A stretch of DNA of 64,000 bases. It comes from Helichrysum umbraculigerum. Lineage: Eukaryota; Streptophyta; Magnoliopsida; Asterales; Asteraceae. The DNA lies in assembly GCA_949592205.1 (NCBI GenBank), contig CATIUR010000004.1:10648001-10712000 (forward strand), read 5' to 3'. This document shows, piece by piece, positions 34,196 through 47,001 of this stretch (position 1 is its first letter; each line of letters begins with the position of its first letter). The notes under the pieces were generated by a model, which was not told where the DNA came from, ran no database searches, and saw only the letters and a program-made list of their open reading frames with translations. The position numbers and the translations under genes are program-made.

Positions 34196-34311
34196 TTGTA
34201 GCCTAGATGGTTTTCAAACTTTGGTCAACAATGTTGGGCTGTTTTGGATTTAGTAAGCGGAGGTTCGATCCTTGCTAGATTCATCATCTACTTGGACCTT
34301 TTTTTTTCTTC
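34196..34311 (+). mobile_element. tRNA-derived SINE or tRNA relic
   Basis: TAGCCTAGATGG (34199-34210) resembles a polymerase III A box and GGTTCGATCC (34262-34271) is a canonical B box, at a spacing near that of a tRNA gene. A T-run follows at about 34300. The cloverleaf is not convincing, so a SINE head or tRNA pseudogene is more likely than a working tRNA. Confidence 0.5.
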
Positions 34312-34584
34312 TACATATGTTACATTTATTTTATGTTTTTTTTCCAACTAACATATTTTATTATTGAGACAATTACACAATTTAATACTATTAAATCACA
34401 AATTGTATAATATCAATGTTTTGAGTATAATTTTTTGATTTTAAAAATTCATTTACTTTTGAACCATATATTTAACTAAAAACAATTAACACACAAACTA
34501 TAAAGATATATAGTGTAAATTTTGAAATGTTATAAATTATCAAAAAAAAAAAAAGAAAAAAAAAGTAACTTTTTTTTTTTTATA

Positions 34585-34862
34585 TGAATGAGTTTATTGT
34601 TTTGTTATGTTATATATTACACTTTCTACTATTGTATGAGTCAAACTTCTATTGTACATATTGAACTTTTAAATATCATCTATTGTATATACAATTTCCT
34701 TTTTTGGCATTGCCAAAAACAGAAACCTTACCCAAAAAGAAAGGTATACATTCAATAGACGATATTTAAAAGTTCAATACATACAATAGAAGTTTTCAAA
34801 ATTGAAGTCATACAATAGTAAAAATGTAAAGTTTAATACATAACGAAACGATTAACCCTATA
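34585..34862. mobile_element. Foldback MITE
   Basis: The left half, with ACTTCTATTGTA(C/T), TATTGAACTTTTAAATATC and TCTATTG strings, is mirrored by the right half. The centre is near 34720. Arms of roughly 110 bp hold a few mismatches. No coding capacity. Confidence 0.7.
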
Positions 34863-36940
34863 AGAATAGCAAGAACATACACACCTCTAATCACATATAA
34901 TTTAGAAATTTGAGTTGAAATGGATTTGAACATGGTACCTATTGTTTGTTATATTGCCTCACGTTGTAGGAACATAGGTTTCTCTATAAATTTTGTTGTT
35001 GTGTTCGTTTTTTTTTCTACGTTGTTATAAATTGGAAGGTTAATTTGTGCATATATGACTAATAATTAAAAAATAAAATTTTCAAATTAGCTCCGACACT
35101 TTCGTTTAAACAAAATTGTATTGTGTTAACTTAAAATATTACATTTGCATTAATCCTTATTATTGGGAATACATGTATTATAAGTTCAATACGACTAATC
35201 AACTTACATTCACATAAATTTAGCAATTTAAGACCGTAGTGAAGTGCGGCGTCCACAGTCCTTGTGGTATTACAAATTTAATGAGTAATCCATCAATTTC
35301 TTTCTTAAATTAGTTTTGGTATTACAATACTTAAAGTTCACAGTACAAATAGATTGAAGCATAAGCTTGGTGTATAAATCAAATGTTTTGTTGTATTCAT
35401 CACTCCCCTTCTTAAATACCTGCAGCGAAGCGCGGGCTTTAAGTACCTTGTTAATCATAATTAGTGAAAACTTCAGTTACGCACTTTGCAATAATAATGT
35501 AATACTATTACACGAGTAATGTTAAACAGACCTAATTAGACAGACGTAAAAATAGACATACTATTCTTATTGGTTGAATTTTTTCCCCTCTTCTAATATC
35601 ATCCAATCAACTATTCATGTCTACCAATTACATGTTTAGTTTAGAATTAGAATTAGGCCCATCATTCATTTTCCCTATTACACAATTCACGTTCATAGCA
35701 TTCCATAATTAGATAGTTGATGACACGTTGCATGTCATTAAACTTTTACCGCATAAACGTGTAATATAATGCTAGTATTGCTTTTTTACATCGTGTAAAA
35801 AGAAATCCACAAATTCATGTGACTACATAAATATATTTATTATAATATATTACAGTATTTTATTGCTATTATTATACGAATACAATACATAAAAGTATGT
35901 AAACAACTGTCATCTGAAACATAAAGTTCCTCAAATAGTTCGACATTTCAGGATTTATTGTGAAATAAATTCATTGTCTCTTCAAATACAACAATTTAGC
36001 CTGCTTTTTCTATATATAAAAATTACATAAACTCTTGTAAATGTCATCAATCTTTTATGTCAATTTAGATATCAAATAAGTACCGCTCTTATCATGAATC
36101 GTTCAAGGAGACCAAAATACAAGGTATGTAAATTTTTGTTGTTCTCATACATGTCTCGAATTCTTATTGCAATCCATACTTATGTTTATATATATTCTTC
36201 GATTTATGACCGAATTCAACGACGGTCGCATTTCCAACCGACAACATATTTCAAGATTAATGCCTATTAATAGCTTCATAAATACAAATTCGATATCAAA
36301 AACTTTCCAAAAGTATCAAAATGGGACTCGTTTTCGAAGTTGTTGACATGATTCAGATTCAATCAATGTGAGATTTTTCAATGTTCAACTATCGTCTTGA
36401 AACCCTAATTTAACTTAATCGATGAAATCAACGTCTAGGATTGTCTTGCTTTAAACGACGAGCCAATCTAAACTTTCCCTATTCATTTTGAAATCCAAAT
36501 ATTACATCGATCGATGAAGACTAACACATAAGATTGAATTAATTAAGAGAACATAATCGAATTACTATATCAAGATCGTTTTGAAACCCTAATTATTTAT
36601 CGACCGATTAAAATCGATGCCAAGGTTTAACCATTTCGAGCCACACCCTTCGTGGATCGTTGTAGACCGTTGATCTTGTTAAAAGTTTAAAACAACCCAC
36701 AATTTATTCTTTTTTGTCACCTTTATCCACGTGGATACCTCCAACCAATCACAAACTGCCACCTCATAATTCTGCTCGCTCTTTGAAACGCACCATCACA
36801 AATGACAAACCCCATATTACACTCGCCCCAAATAGTAGTACAAACACCGCAAGATTCATCGTATATGTAAATTGGTATTCAATTAAAACCGAAATTTAGC
36901 ATTTTATAAATTGTTCCATCGAATCGACAAAAACCCTAGA
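34863..36940. other. AT-rich intergenic DNA upstream of the F-box gene
   Basis: No gene was recognised. GC-bearing strings (GTGAAGTGCGGCGTCCAC near 35240 and GCAGCGAAGCGCGGGC near 35422) resemble decayed transposon ends. Four separated AAACCCTAAT-like strings between 36400 and 36590 are common in plant upstream regions but do not define a promoter here. Confidence 0.5.
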
Positions 36941-36984
36941 AACAATTTTGGGGATCTATTCATTTTCACTTTAAAATCATCTGA

Positions 36985-37089
36985 AATTTTGTGATGAACA
37001 CAGAGAAATCCACGTGGATGTAAGCAAGTTTGGAGACCGGTTCACCGCGAAGCAGCAGCCGTTCCGGTCGATCTCACCGTTCCCACCAT
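36985..37089 (+). promoter_or_regulatory. Probable 5' leader exon of the F-box gene
   Basis: The stretch up to 37089 is GC-richer than its surroundings and ends CCACCATG|GTATC, a good splice donor. TTTTCAG|GACTTATAT just before the coding exon (acceptor at about 37852) would complete an intron of roughly 760 bp. If spliced that way, the upstream ATG runs in frame into the main coding exon and would add seven residues. This is inferred from splice signals only. Confidence 0.45.
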
Positions 37090-37871
37090 GGTATCAACAT
37101 TTCCCCCTCTTGTAGCTCATATAATTTTAGGTATATATATGTATATTTATTATTGTAGGTCTGCATAATGTGAAATTGGAGTATAGTTTCGGTTTAATTT
37201 GATGTAAGGATGATTAATTAATGGATCTATCTTGTACTGATTATAATTAGGCTAAGAATTTTGTAAATTTTAATTCGGTGCTGTATGCTCAACCTAATTT
37301 TAAAATTAGGGTTTACTTTCTGGGATTAGTGAGCGTTAAGGATGTAAATTGCTGTTACTGCATTTGATTTTTGTAGGTGTGTGATTGTCTAAAATTTTTA
37401 CTTGTTTCAAAACCAGTTGCCACTAATGAACCCTTTTTAAAGATGAATTGCGTTTATCTTTGTACAATCTGTTAGTTAGAAGATAAGTTATTTTGCAATG
37501 TGTTATTAGATGCTTAAGCTTGAAAATTAGTCATAATCATGAAATATATCACTAGAAAGTGGTTACATTACTTTGTTGTTTGTAGCTCGATTTACATTAC
37601 TTTGTTGTTTGTAGCTTGATTGTAAGGTAACATGATGTCAAGTATTTCAGCAGGAAGTCTTATAAAACCATCAGAAAGTGAGTGTTTATCGAGTATCTAT
37701 TTTTGAATTGTTATCAACGATCTTATAGTAAGTAAATGGATATAACGACAGTTAGGATCACAATTTTTTTAATTGTTTTTTATTTATTTGTGAATTGTTG
37801 GTGCTAAAATAGTACCAATTGCCAACCTTTCTTATGAATATTGAAATTTTCAGGACTTATATAATCTGTCC

Positions 37872-39092
37872 ATGGAAGGAGGAGCTTCATGGTCGGATGA
37901 TGAGCCTGATATTAGCCGAAACGGAACTGGTGTTTTCATTCCAAATTTGGAACTAATTGAGACTGATAGCAATCAAGAAGAGAACCCAATCTCAATTGAT
38001 ATCCTTCCAGACGACATGCATGAGAAAATTTTAGCCCGTCTCCCTTTATCAGCAATATTCAAAGCATCTTGTGTGTGTAAAAAGTGGAATGAAATTATAC
38101 ACTCAAAGAAATTCACTTTAAATGATGCAAGTGTTTTATCAGATAAAACATGGTACTTCATGTTCACGAGCTCAGTTGAACCTGTGGGCTATCTTTACGA
38201 CTCGGGTATGCGAAAATGGTACAACTTTGAGCTGCCATTCATGGTACACCATACGTGGAAAATTGCCCCATCTAGTGGTCTTGTATGTTTCATGGACGAT
38301 GAAACCAGCAAAGAAATGTACATTTGTAATCCCATAACTAGAGAATACGAAACTCTTAAGAGCCCATCGAGCCCTGGTTTCCCGGTATACAGCGCGCTGG
38401 CATTCTCCGTTGACCAGTCAAACTCAAAATACACCATATCGGTCATCCGTTCAATGCAAGCTTCTGAGGATTTCTTTTTGTGGAACATTTCTATTCATGT
38501 TTACAACTCAAAGGAAAAGACATGGTTACCTCCTGTGATGGGAGCTATGCAAGGGTGGAGACCAGGGGATGTAAGCTTGATATGTGATAACGTTTTATAC
38601 ATTTTGGTCTTTTGCACGAGGCCAAATGAGGTTCAGAATTTACATGGGTTGGTTACTTACAATCTTGATAGTACCAAATCTTCAATTGGAATGTTGAAGG
38701 AGGAATCGGTGATTTTAGCACCTTGTGCACTTACTTGTGGGAGGCTGATGAATGTTCAAAGAAAGCTTGTACTTGTTGGGGGCATAGGGAGACCCGACAG
38801 ACCAGGGGTGATTAAGGGAATTGGCATATGGGTTCTTGATGGGAATGTGTGGACGGAAATTACTAAAATGCCTCATAAGTTTGTGCAGGGTTTTGGCGAG
38901 TTGGATGATGTTTTTGCGAGCAGTGGGGGTGGCGATCTGATATATATACAGAGTTATGGAGGAACAGCTTTGCTTGTATATGATATGGATAAAAGACAGT
39001 GGTTTTGGTCACAGAAATGCCTGATGCATAAGAAGTTTCCCCTTGAAATCTTTTCTGGATTTTGCTTTGAACCCCGACTCCAGTTCATTTAG
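37872..39092 (+). CDS. HWS: F-box protein, HAWAIIAN SKIRT-like
   Basis: A 406-residue protein in one exon. Residues about 40-85 form an F-box (LPDDMHEKILARLPLSAIF, then CKKWNEI), the part that binds SKP1 in an SCF ubiquitin ligase. The rest resembles the Arabidopsis F-box/kelch protein At3g61590 (HAWAIIAN SKIRT) along its whole length, including LTCGRLMN, VIKGIGIWVL, FASSGGGDLIYIQSYGG and the C-terminal FCFEPRL. HWS affects floral organ fusion and shedding and microRNA output in Arabidopsis. The start MEGGASW fits the usual N-terminus, and length is as expected. A 5' leader intron is likely. No damage was seen. Confidence 0.9.
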   Translation: MEGGASWSDDEPDISRNGTGVFIPNLELIETDSNQEENPISIDILPDDMHEKILARLPLSAIFKASCVCKKWNEIIHSKKFTLNDASVLSDKTWYFMFTSSVEPVGYLYDSGMRKWYNFELPFMVHHTWKIAPSSGLVCFMDDETSKEMYICNPITREYETLKSPSSPGFPVYSALAFSVDQSNSKYTISVIRSMQASEDFFLWNISIHVYNSKEKTWLPPVMGAMQGWRPGDVSLICDNVLYILVFCTRPNEVQNLHGLVTYNLDSTKSSIGMLKEESVILAPCALTCGRLMNVQRKLVLVGGIGRPDRPGVIKGIGIWVLDGNVWTEITKMPHKFVQGFGELDDVFASSGGGDLIYIQSYGGTALLVYDMDKRQWFWSQKCLMHKKFPLEIFSGFCFEPRLQFI

Positions 39093-40250
39093 TAATTGAC
39101 GTTTGTGTTAAAGATGATTTTTTGTTGTTAGTTAGAAATGGTATTGTGTTAGGTTCGGGTTTTTTTTCTTTCATGAAATCTTGAATTTTGCTTCCATCTG
39201 AATCTATACATGATCTTATGTTCTGTGTTATGGGAAGACAAATGCGTTTGGTTCTAATGCTATGAAACCTTTATCATCTTTTTCTTCTGGTAGAGACTCA
39301 TTTTTATTAAAATCTGTGGTTAAACAAAACATTAAAATGTGGCGGGCATGTCCCAGCAGACTTGCCCTGTTCCAAGCTTTAAGACTAGTTGAACCAGATC
39401 TTTGTGGGTTGGGTCATGAGCCATTGGCATGGTCCTTGATGGTTTCCCTTATCAGCTATTTTAAGTGTTTAACCATCGCACCGATATGGTATTGTTGTAT
39501 TGAGCCATTCGCCAGTTCCATAGTGCATATATCCTGGCTTATCTTCAATATGGCAGTGATTATACTTGTGTTTATTGCATACGAGGCCTGTCTCCGTCTC
39601 TCCGATTTCAAGTAACCAACTAGTCATTTTTCACTGTGAACTTGTGAAAAGATGATCATATGTTATTAATTGGAAAAGAGCTTAAGATATGTAAAGTTTA
39701 TACTGTTAAAAGTATAAACTGAGATCTAGTAATACAGATAAATATGAAAAAGTGGACAGTTAAATCTATACTAAAATGGTTTACATATATCCTTCAAACT
39801 TTTTTACAAATTGAAAGTAGAATGGTACTTCATGTTTTTAGATAAACAGAATTGTCACAGTTCTTTAGAAGTAGGGACTTTGAACTCTAAAAAAACCTTA
39901 AAATTAACCTGATATGCAGTTAGACTGAAAAACTAAACCTAAACCCGTCCTTGTTAATGGTTAAACTCGTTTCGGTTAATATAATATGTGTTCAAGTTAC
40001 GTCGGTTGGTGGCTAATAGGTATTAATATGCCCAAATCAACACTCATCCAAAATTTTGATATCATGTTTGGATTTTATACTTTCAGATGAATTCAAATTC
40101 TTATAGTATATATAACTAAAAGTATAACAATCTTTAGTATTCTTAGTCACATCAGATGCAACATATTGTCAAGATATAGCACCAAAACAAATCTTTGAAT
40201 AGCGTAGAAAGTTGAAACAAAATATTGATTTATACCAAACTCCCCCTTTC
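39093..40250. other. 3' flank of the F-box gene and spacer
   Basis: The first few hundred bases are probably the 3' untranslated region of the F-box gene. A 117-codon frame here (39262-39615) has no recognisable domain and is not called. The rest is AT-rich with no specific signal. Confidence 0.5.
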
Positions 40251-40562
40251 TCTTTCTCTTTCCCATTTGTTAATGAAGAGACAAACACATAGAATGAACC
40301 CCACATCATCACCCCCACACACTTCCATAATTAAACAAATTGGAGCCTTCTGCCATGAAAACCCATGGGTCCCACACAAATGATTCTATCACATTTCCAG
40401 TGCACACTCACTGTTGGCAGAACTATGAGGTTAACACCTTCCTCCCCAGTGATGATATATTTAAACCCAAAAAATAATTAAAAAATCAAATGAAAGTCTA
40501 GAGTGAGAAAAGTTGGTGGTGGGTAGAGAGAGAAATTAAAAAGGTTAAAAAAAAAAAGTTGG

Positions 40563-43500
40563 ATGAAAAAGTGGGGTGAAGAAGGAGAAGAAGAAAAAGG
40601 TGGGGGAGAGAAGGAGCCACCACCAAAAAAGCACCAAAATTTAGGGGAAAAGTTAAGGAGAATAACAGGCAAAAAAGGTGGACAATTAACCCCTGTTCAA
40701 ATTAGCAACTTTGGTTTGCAAGATAGCAACTTTAGTGTGCAAGATAGAGAGTTGGTTGTTAAGGAGAAGAACCCAGGTTTTTGTTTGACAGTTTGTTTAC
40801 CAACTGATACTTCAGCAAGAAAGTTAGCTGCTACTGTTTGGGAGCTTCATCAGTACAACTTGCCTTTTGTTAAAATGCACAATAGCGGTGGGAACAGAAG
40901 GAACCACCGTTATCTGCAGCTTAACAACCACCACCACCATCACCACCACCGGCATCATCTTCTTGAAGATAACCCTGATCCTACCCCTGTTTCCCCTGAC
41001 CTGGTATACTTACACAACTACTGATCAATGTTGATTTTAATCTTCTTAAAAGAATCTTAGTTGTTGTGATTCTATCATATCTAATTGTTCTTTCTTATTA
41101 GTGGATCTGATATGCATATTTTATTTTTAATTTTGTTGTTTTTTTTTTATTGGTTTAATCTAATTAATGGTATTTCTGAATTGTTGAATTGATGGGTGGG
41201 TGGGTGGGTGGTAGGGGTCCTTTTTTTTTTTGATAATTGAAGGGTCTTTTTTACTTATTTAAGATTGTTCTTTGCATCACATTCATTCGAATTTAAATAA
41301 TGGATCTTGCCATTTAGGTCATTAATTTAAGCTGAAGCATTTACTAGTTCTTAACATGTAAGGAGGGAAATTTCTTGAATTATCATTTGTGCAATATAGA
41401 CCGCAGAACTGAATAAGTGATTTCATCATACAGTTGTGAACTTTGATTTGAGTTATAGGTTCTTGATCAATGATTGAGTGGAACTTCCTCATCATAAAGT
41501 TGTAAACTTGATTATGATCAATATTTTTATCACGGTTACAATAGTACCATAGAGATTTCTATGATTGAACCTTCATATTCGGTTTCTATGCAATACCCAT
41601 GAGGGCGATAATGGCAATTTGATTATGGTGAATGTAGGGGAGTGCTAGTAGCTTAAGAAGACATGTTGCAGCTTCATTGATGCAACATCACCGGACAATT
41701 CAAAGAAACCATAATGCTGTACGAGCTGTCTCACCAGCAAGTTATGGTAGCAGTTCCATGGAGGTATCACATCATCTCTTATCTGGTCCCATTTGTTCTT
41801 AAATTGATAATGTGTTAACTTCTTTGGCCATACTAAGAATCCACAGTTACCACTTACCAGATGAATGTATTTAAAAATGGCTCTTTTGAACTTATTCATA
41901 TTTTCTCATTGGTATTTTAGCATCCGTGCTTCTCTCAGATTTATGTAGAATCAGAGGAAAACTTTAGATGGTGTTAAATTACATATTTAGTGATACAAAT
42001 GACAATAAAATAAATTTAAAACAGAAAACAAAAGAATTCGGTTTGTACAATGGCAGGCTTGACCATTCAATAACCTTGTTTCGGATAGCACCTTATATAG
42101 CCTTACTGTTATTCTTCTTTAGTATACTCAGTATTGTTCTGATATTGGAGTGTTGACTTTCTTAGTCAAATAGGTTATTTTTGGAATCTATGAGTGACAG
42201 TGTTATACTCCCTCCGCCCCAATTATATTGTCCCCCAACACTGTGGTTCATTAAAGAATTGATTCAAATTGAAATGTAATTCTGCTTGTTTTGGATTGGA
42301 AAATTGTCTATTTGACTGATAATCTTTTCATATTAGGTAGCACCTTATAACCCTGCCATTACTCCTACAAGTTCTATAGAGTTCAAGGGAGCAAATGGTG
42401 AGACAAGTTATAGTCTCAAAACATCTACTGAACTTCTCAAAGTTTTGAATAGAATTTGGAGCCTCGAAGAGCAACATGCAGCCAATATAACCCTTGTTAG
42501 AGCGTTGAAACGCGAACTAGACTTGGCCCGATCAAAGATCAAAGAACTGGCCCGTGACCGCCAATCAGATCGGCACGAGATGGAACATTTAATGAAGCAA
42601 ATAACCGAAGATAAACAAGGTCATGCAAATGCTGCCATTCAATCAGTGAGAGACGAGCTTGAAGATGAGAGAAAACTACGAAAGCGGTCAGAGACACTTC
42701 ACAGGAAACTGGCCAGGGAGCTTTACGAGTCCAAAACGTCCCTCACGAACGCATTAAGAGAGATGGAAAAAGAAAGGCAATCGCGTGCGCTTTTGGAAGA
42801 TCTTTGTGATGAGTTTGCTTGGGGGATTAAAAACTATGAACAAGAATTGCATTCAATGAAGCATATAAATCCAGATGATGGCAATGGTTCGAATTATAGA
42901 GCTACCCGAGATGGAATGATTCTCCATATATCCGAATCTTGGCTCGATGAGCGAATGCAAAACAAGCAAGATACAAAGACAATTAAGAAATCGGTAGTGG
43001 AAAAGTTAAGCTCGGAAATTGAGGCGTTTCTTGAAGCGAAAAGAAAGGGAATACAAAAGTCGGGGTCAGGGTCAGGCTCAGGCTCAGTGGTGGTACCCAC
43101 GGCTCGGCGCCGACATTCTCTTGAGTCCATTCCTATGAATTTGGCTGCTAGTGCTCCTCCTGATGATGGTGATGATGTTTCATCTGCAGGCGATGATTCT
43201 CCTTGTTTTGAGCTAGATAAGCCTGTTGCCCGTATCAAGGAGGATAATGTAAATTCAACAACCAGAGCGGACAATAGTAAGAAAAAACCTGCACGTGATT
43301 CGTCTAGCTTGCAAGTGAAGTTTGAAGAACAAATGGCTCAAGCGATATTAGGTCAAGAACAGGCGAATTCGAAAATGAAAGCAGCAGAAGAAAGTCATAC
43401 AGAAATAACAGAAGAGGAAGTTGGATTAAACTCGAAGTATCTGGACAGTTTACTTAAAAACCATTACTTGCATACGGGAAATGAGTTTGATGAATCCATT

Positions 43501-43692
43501 ACTAAACCGGTGTGGAAAAGTCATCCAAGCCCGATTCGAGGATGGACTACGAAGCTACCAAATGAAGATCTTGAGATTCCAAATTCGTCTTCAAAAGTCC
43601 AACCAGAGTCGAAGGAGCAAACCTCCTTAAAATCAAAGCTACTAGAAGCAAGAACAAGGGGTCAGAGATTGGGCTCTCGTGTAAAAAAGTAA
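40563..43692 (+). CDS. Coiled-coil protein, plant USO1-like / BRANCHLESS TRICHOME-related family
   Basis: Three exons join without breaking the frame: 40563-41003, 41638-41763 and 42337-43692, each intron starting GT and ending AG, all phase 0, giving about 640 residues. Exon 1 is basic and low-complexity, with conserved-looking RKLAATVWELHQYN and a His run. Exon 2 is short (SLRRHVAASLMQHHR). Exon 3 begins with a Ser/Thr-rich linker, then a long coiled coil (about 210-330, including LELLKVLNRIWSLEEQHA-like heptads and KRELDLARSKIKELARD), then an acidic-basic tail. The pattern matches plant proteins annotated as intracellular transport USO1-like (for example At1g50660), whose role is poorly known. 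It is not an orthologue of yeast Uso1. The exon structure is predicted from splice signals. Confidence 0.85.
42205..42245. repeat. CTCCCTCCGCCCC MITE-end remnant
   Basis: TATACTCCCTCCGCCCCAATTA is a widespread plant Stowaway-type terminal sequence. It lies in the second intron of the coiled-coil gene. Only one end was seen. Confidence 0.4.
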
Positions 43693-43921
43693 CAAGGTCT
43701 CATTCTAAACTCCATATCCAATTTTTATGTGTGCATATTTTATATATCGTTGTAACGTGTCTTTCAGGCTTCAATACGTAAGTGTTGTATCGGTATTAGT
43801 ATATTACATACTGCTTTTTTAGTTAATAGAGAGGCTTTTTGAAAGTCAAATTTTCTTAAATTCCCTTACAAAATTTATGGAAATGTGATTCAATGGATAA
43901 AAGATTATGAATATTGAGTTT

Positions 43922-46238
43922 TTAAGACATTGCGAATACATGAGACACTTTGCCTTTTCTTGGATTACCTTCTGTTATGGCTACCGTTCTCTCATCCAAA
44001 TCAATTACAGCTGTACATAGCGTGTAAAGCGTCGGACCTGTAATTTTGCATTTATACATAAGATTGATTCGACAGTCTCAATCTATTTGCTTGAGTTTCT
44101 TCTATCTCAGTCCGGTCCAATGGGTGAAATAAAAAAATGTAGTTAAAGGAAAGAGTTAAATGGGTCGAATGGGTTGAAAGTCATTAAAAGTTTGTATGCT
44201 TAATGAAGAGTCAAGATTAGATACAACTTTATTCAATGTTTTTGATGACTTATTGCAAAATTATTGTTTTATCATAATCAACTCATTAGTCAGTTAAATG
44301 AAGTTGAGACATAGTAATTTACGTTAACCCAACCCGATTTGACTCAGCCTGTTTCAAAGCCTACAACATATGACACTGTCCAACCCAAACCCATTTTGAC
44401 CTGCTGCCTGATTCCCCCATCTTACCACCTCTACATAGGATTAAGTACATCAATATGGTTTGATTCTTATACCTTGCATAAAGATAGGATACATCTCATC
44501 ACTCGTGTCTCCAAGGAGTGAAACAAGGTCATTCTTCGAATTTTTAGACACCAAAGCTGCTCGATTTTGTCTACTTATCGAGTTCTGATCATCTACCTTC
44601 ATTGCAAATTGCAGGAAATGTAATAACTGAATTTTTTTTATGTTCCTAAAGTTGCCTGCTAGGTTCCATTGTGTTCTTGTAAAGTACAAAAATTCATTTG
44701 AAACAGAAAAGACCTGTTACGCTATCTTACCTGGTCAACTTTAAGATGAAGATACATATTGGCATGAAAGAAAGGGGTTGACCCGACTTCATGAGCTGAA
44801 AGTCGTTGACTTGATGCAGTCTCGACATTCAAAATCCTCCGTAAGTTTATGTCAATTAAGTTATAGCTATGCCCAACTGACACTCTTGATGAACGAATCC
44901 TCTAAACAAGTCATTATAAAGTCAGAACACAAGTCAAATCTTCGATCTAATGACCTAAACCTCATAAAAAGCGTTCAAGAGAAACCTCCAAGTCTTACAA
45001 TAACTGCATCATCTATGCTTTTTGCTTCAAGTAGGTCTCTAGAAACAAAGTTTCGACCAATACCACCTGCTACAATCTCCGATTCTGCAGGTGGTACTGA
45101 GTTGAGTGTAAAGGCCTATACAGAACAGTTAATGGTCTTTTGTTAAGTTCTTGCCAAAGTCTGAAGAGTTGTTAAAAACATGTTTTGTTCTATATGGGTG
45201 TTCATAATATAGGATGTATTCGGGAGGATCAATACCAGTCCGTGGTTATTGAAACCAAATGCACAGCTCGGGAGCTCACCCGCATAAGTGTAAGCTGTGT
45301 AGGATAGCCCATTGGATAGTGTTGCTTTAATCAAATATCTGCAATGTTATTTTTCAGATAATCAAATAGTATGAACGACATCTCAGAAATATAGAGGTAA
45401 TAGGGATTCTGAGCTTACGTATGGCCTAAAAGAGCAACGTTAGCATCCTCGTTATGAGCTGCAACAGCCATTATATCACTAACAACAAGAATATCCGAAC
45501 AATCATCAATCGTTTCTTCATCTTTAACTGTTTCTGACTTTGGAATAAATGGGAGTATCTCTTTCCGAAAATTCAAAATCATAATCTGTCACAAAAACAT
45601 CAAAACTTAATCTAATTAACTTGCTCGAACGACCATAAGTTTATTTAATTATCTTCTTTACAATAATAGCAAGGAAAATTGATGGGTACGGTTAGTCAGA
45701 ACGTTTAATGCTCAAATTTCTTAACTTTCTAAAAAAAGTTGTCTTGAGTGTTACTAACGCATATATAATATATCAATGTAATTCATTACCACGCTATGAT
45801 TTGTTATAACTGGTAAAAAAGTAAAAGAGAATATGTTGCTACTTCTGATAACATTCAAAGTGCATTACTATTACGAGTCTTATATCTAGCAGTAAAACAG
45901 GTACAATATCTTGCTAAGCAGTTAGCTCAATCGTAAACAACTGAAGCAATTAGGAGTTTTCGTACATGAAGAAAAGGGACACCGGACCCATGAGCGATTC
46001 CACGCATTTCGTTCCAGTAATCCGGGAACTTGGTTGAGTTGTTGTGTGTTAAAGAATTGATAAGAGACTGTGCTTGTGTGGTTTGTGCAAAAGGAAGAAG
46101 TTGGTTGTTAAAAATGGAGTCGGTACAGAGTCTACTTTTTATGAGATTGGAGAAATGGTTGCCAATGGAGCAACCCATTTGATATGAATCTTCAAATGGT
46201 CCGGTTTCATATATCTCCAATCCCTTTGCACCTTCCAT
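43922..46238 (-). CDS. Peptidase C45 / acyl-CoA:6-aminopenicillanate acyltransferase-like protein
   Basis: Seven exons on the minus strand join in frame: 46238-45966, 45585-45419, 45338-45236, 45115-44999, 44901-44731, 44596-44473 and 44037-43922. All introns are GT-AG, and the product is about 356 residues. Family signatures are DDCSDILV (Cys about 120, the likely N-terminal nucleophile exposed by self-cleavage), AHNEDAN (about 134-140), NNHGL, GGIGRNFVSRDLLEA, GHSYNLIDI, RILNVETASS, STPFFHANMY and TLCTAVIDLDERT. These are N-terminal-nucleophile hydrolases that cleave or transfer amide-linked acyl groups; plant substrates are not established. No signal peptide is evident. It converges with the coiled-coil gene. 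The start METGAKG-like MEGAKGLEIYETGPF is the first ATG and fits the family. Confidence 0.85.
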
Positions 46239-46449
46239 GTTTTTTGTTTCTCTACTGTTTTATCTTATCTTTGTGTTTTCATAATATAGCACACAATGTT
46301 GACATTTACCTAAGTTACAAATATAGTCCTTACACAATTCTAAATTTTCATATTTTTCCCATGAAGAATATTGTTTGCCATTTCATTTGACTCGTTGAAC
46401 TATATTATTATTCTTATATCTTCTTTAGTACATATATACACCTTCCAGA

Positions 46450-46993
46450 TAGGGGTGTTGAAAATATCCGAATCCGAAAATCCGATCCGACTTTTATCGG
46501 ATTTGGGTAAAACGGATTGGATTATTCGGTTAATCGAATCTAAATAACCCGAATCCGAGTAATCCGAATCTTATTTGGATTGGATTACGGATAAATAATT
46601 TTGAATTCGGTTGATCCGAATAATCCGAATAACCCGAAGAAGGTACTAAATTTTAGAAATATAATTTTATATATATGGTATTTTATGATTTATATGACTA
46701 TATTTATATACAATCAACATATACATCACTTATAATGATTTATATAAAGCTTTTAGTGTTATTTTGTGAAGTTTAGATTATGTCAAAGACGTGTATGTTT
46801 AAGATATTCTCTTATTTGGATAAAAACGTAATATCCGAATCCAAACCAATCCAATCCGAATCCGAATAAACCGAAACCGAATAATCCGAATCTTATTCGG
46901 TTTGGATTACGGATAAACTATAAACTTGAAAAATCCGAATAATCCGATCCGAACAACCCGAAACCCGAACAGTTTATCCGAACAACACCCCTA
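46450..46993. mobile_element. hAT MITE with CCGAAT arrays
   Basis: The perfect 8-bp direct repeat CTTCCAGA lies at 46442-46449 and 46994-47001. Inverted ends are TAGGGGTGTT / AACACCCCTA. Both arms are filled with ATCCGAAT and ATTCGGAT motifs, around an AT-rich centre with no coding region. A hAT transposase supplied in trans is the likely mover. Confidence 0.9.
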
Positions 46994-47001
46994 CTTCCAG
47001 A

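Noticed and set aside
34196..34311. Functional tRNA gene
   Set aside because: A and B boxes are present, but the arms do not fold convincingly, so it is listed as a SINE-like relic.
35220..35460. Third Helitron terminus near GCGAAGCGCGGGC
   Set aside because: The hairpin is imperfect and no CTRR|T end follows at the right distance.
39262..39615. 117-codon open frame after the F-box gene
   Set aside because: No domain, odd composition, and it lies where the 3' untranslated region is expected.
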